Assembly (NCBI GenBank): GCA_017517815.1
Contig: JAFWYA010000013.1
Coordinates: 1-25,154 of the forward strand
Length of the DNA stretch: 25,154 bases
Direction of reading: 5' to 3'
Origin: Clostridia bacterium
GTDB lineage: Bacteria > Bacillota_A > Clostridia > Christensenellales > Aristaeellaceae
Part shown: positions 24,112 to 25,154 of the stretch, piece after piece
How positions within the stretch are numbered: the stretch's first letter is position 1
Layout of the letters: every line of letters starts with the position of its first letter
Position numbers and translations under genes: made by a program
The notes under the pieces: model-generated
The model's database searches: none
What the model was told of the DNA's origin: nothing
What the model saw: only the letters and a program-made list of their open reading frames with translations

Positions 24112-25050
24112 TCAGAACTCATTCAACATAAAGCTGCCATCCTCACCGCTGATCTCCACAAAGGCGAAATGGTAATAGCCCGTCTCATCCTGATAGCCAA
24201 CAATCAGATTGGGCATGTCGCCGTACATCACAGCACGTATCACAAGCGGGTGCTCCGGATCCACCTGATACTGGATGTTTTCAAGCGCAGCATCATAGAT
24301 CGCTTCGCCAGTATCGCTGTCCCAGTCACGGAGTTCGGCATTGAACAGATGTACATGATTAAGCGTAGTATCCGAGTGCAGAACGAATTCCGCCATTGGG
24401 GTATCATCGGTTTCTTCCTGCTCATACTCGCTGTAATCGTATGCAGCAAGAGGGAAATCTTCGGCACGATCGATCTTCAGGGACGACGCAGGCCCTTCGT
24501 ATGCTCTGCCATAAAGATTGGTGAGCAGCGTGATTTGGCTTGGAAAGTGCGAAAGATGGTTGTACGCCTCCACGTAGTCAGCATCAACAAATCCGCATTT
24601 GCCGCCGTATTCCACATAGACACGTCCGTTGTTTTCAACGTGGCAGTTTCGTACGATCGTGTTTTCAGGGATCAGGTCAAAGATTTCTTCAGAGCTGATG
24701 GTGGGAAACACCTCTACGCCGCCATCGCAATAAAGAGTCAGCATGGCGCTGAAGGTGGTTTCGTTCTCGCTTGGTCTCAGATAATCAGCCAGAATGTATC
24801 CGCCGTATCCATCAAATTCCGCATAATACCATTCATCCGTAAAGGAATAGCAGTTGTGCACGATGGAACCCAGCGATACTTTGACCAGGCGTTTGGCGGT
24901 TGTGCTGGGCACCTCACGCAGGGAAACCCATTCGCTGCAGTTGACCACCTCCATGTTCCCGACATATTCAAAAGGATTGTATTCTGCTGATGCAAACAAC
25001 GGCAGCAATGCCAGCAGAATGCAGAGGAACAGTGCAAACCGTTTGATCAT
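24112..25050 (-). CDS. Secreted bacterial SH3-domain repeat protein
   Basis: The 312-residue protein has a signal peptide (1-22, ending ASA before Glu). A bacterial SH3-like domain lies at about 34-92, with the typical WVSLREVPSTTAKRLVKV start and WYYAEFDGYGGYILADYL end. A second, weaker copy lies at about 105-165, ending VYVEYGGKCGFVDADYVE. The last 140 residues are acidic and not recognised. Bacterial SH3 domains often bind peptidoglycan or act as spacers in wall-associated proteins. No anchor or catalytic domain is seen. The start at 25050 has AAGGAG 9 bases upstream; a TTG two codons earlier would be too close to it. The ribosome site lies next to the stop of the preceding gene, 16 bases away, so the two are probably co-transcribed. 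Confidence 0.8.
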   Translation of the reverse strand: MIKRFALFLCILLALLPLFASAEYNPFEYVGNMEVVNCSEWVSLREVPSTTAKRLVKVSLGSIVHNCYSFTDEWYYAEFDGYGGYILADYLRPSENETTFSAMLTLYCDGGVEVFPTISSEEIFDLIPENTIVRNCHVENNGRVYVEYGGKCGFVDADYVEAYNHLSHFPSQITLLTNLYGRAYEGPASSLKIDRAEDFPLAAYDYSEYEQEETDDTPMAEFVLHSDTTLNHVHLFNAELRDWDSDTGEAIYDAALENIQYQVDPEHPLVIRAVMYGDMPNLIVGYQDETGYYHFAFVEISGEDGSFMLNEF

Positions 25051-25066
25051 ACACAAACGCTCCTTA

Positions 25067-25154
25067 TCAGGCTTCTTTGGATTGCGGTTCTTCCTTCTTT
25101 TCGATCTTGCGGCGGTTGGTTTTGGTGTACAGATAGTGATCGAATTCCACCTGC
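25067..25154 (-). CDS. C-terminal end of an unidentified gene (cut by the window edge)
   Basis: Reading the - strand from 25153 gives 28 codons then TGA at 25069-25067. The peptide ends with a hydrophilic tail rich in Lys and Glu (KIEKKEEPQSKEA), as cytoplasmic tails of membrane proteins often do. It lies 16 bases ahead of the SH3-protein start with the ribosome site between, which supports a real gene in the same transcript. I cannot name it. Confidence 0.5.
   Translation of the reverse strand, partial: QVEFDHYLYTKTNRRKIEKKEEPQSKEA

Overview
The window looks like chromosome from a Gram-positive, gut-type Clostridia bacterium. This is inferred from GGAGG-type ribosome binding sites before almost every gene, sigma-A style promoters, short rho-independent terminators, a sortase-type cell-wall anchor, and signal peptides ending in ALA-E or AMA-E. 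DNA is GC-rich except for an AT-richer patch near 11.6-12.4 kb. I see no rRNA, tRNA, CRISPR array, transposase or phage gene.

Region 1 (1-6.9 kb, + strand) is a tightly packed operon. It holds the 3' part of a large secreted protein built from Ig-like repeats, with an almost perfect 261-bp duplication. Next come a membrane-anchored HlyD/MacA-type adaptor with a Gly/Asn-rich tail, a MacB-type ATPase, a MacB/FtsX-type permease and a second adaptor with a cleavable signal peptide. The gene order suggests a dedicated surface or secretion machine. It is the best candidate here for an undescribed system.

Region 2 (6.9-12.4 kb) holds mostly unlinked single genes. They encode a thioester-domain surface protein with a VPRTG anchor, a YfeW/PBP4B-like serine hydrolase, a histidine phosphatase, a small secreted protein, a ferritin with all ferroxidase residues, a small Cys-cluster protein, and a membrane protein with an HEYGH zinc-protease motif in the AT-richer patch. 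Strong hairpins separate most of them.

Region 3 (12.4-23.8 kb) is a carbohydrate-use locus. A GH42-like and a GH29-like glycosidase are read divergently from back-to-back promoters, one a perfect consensus. A GH92 alpha-mannosidase is followed by a SAM methyltransferase. A four-gene sugar ABC importer has the gene order of E. coli ytfQ-ytfR-ytfT-yjfF. None of the glycosidases has a signal peptide, so the likely scheme is import of short oligosaccharides followed by trimming in the cytoplasm. The substrates are inferred, not shown.

Region 4 (23.8-25.15 kb) has an intergenic stretch with a terminator and a possible operator, then a secreted bacterial-SH3 repeat protein and the 3' end of another gene, both on the - strand.
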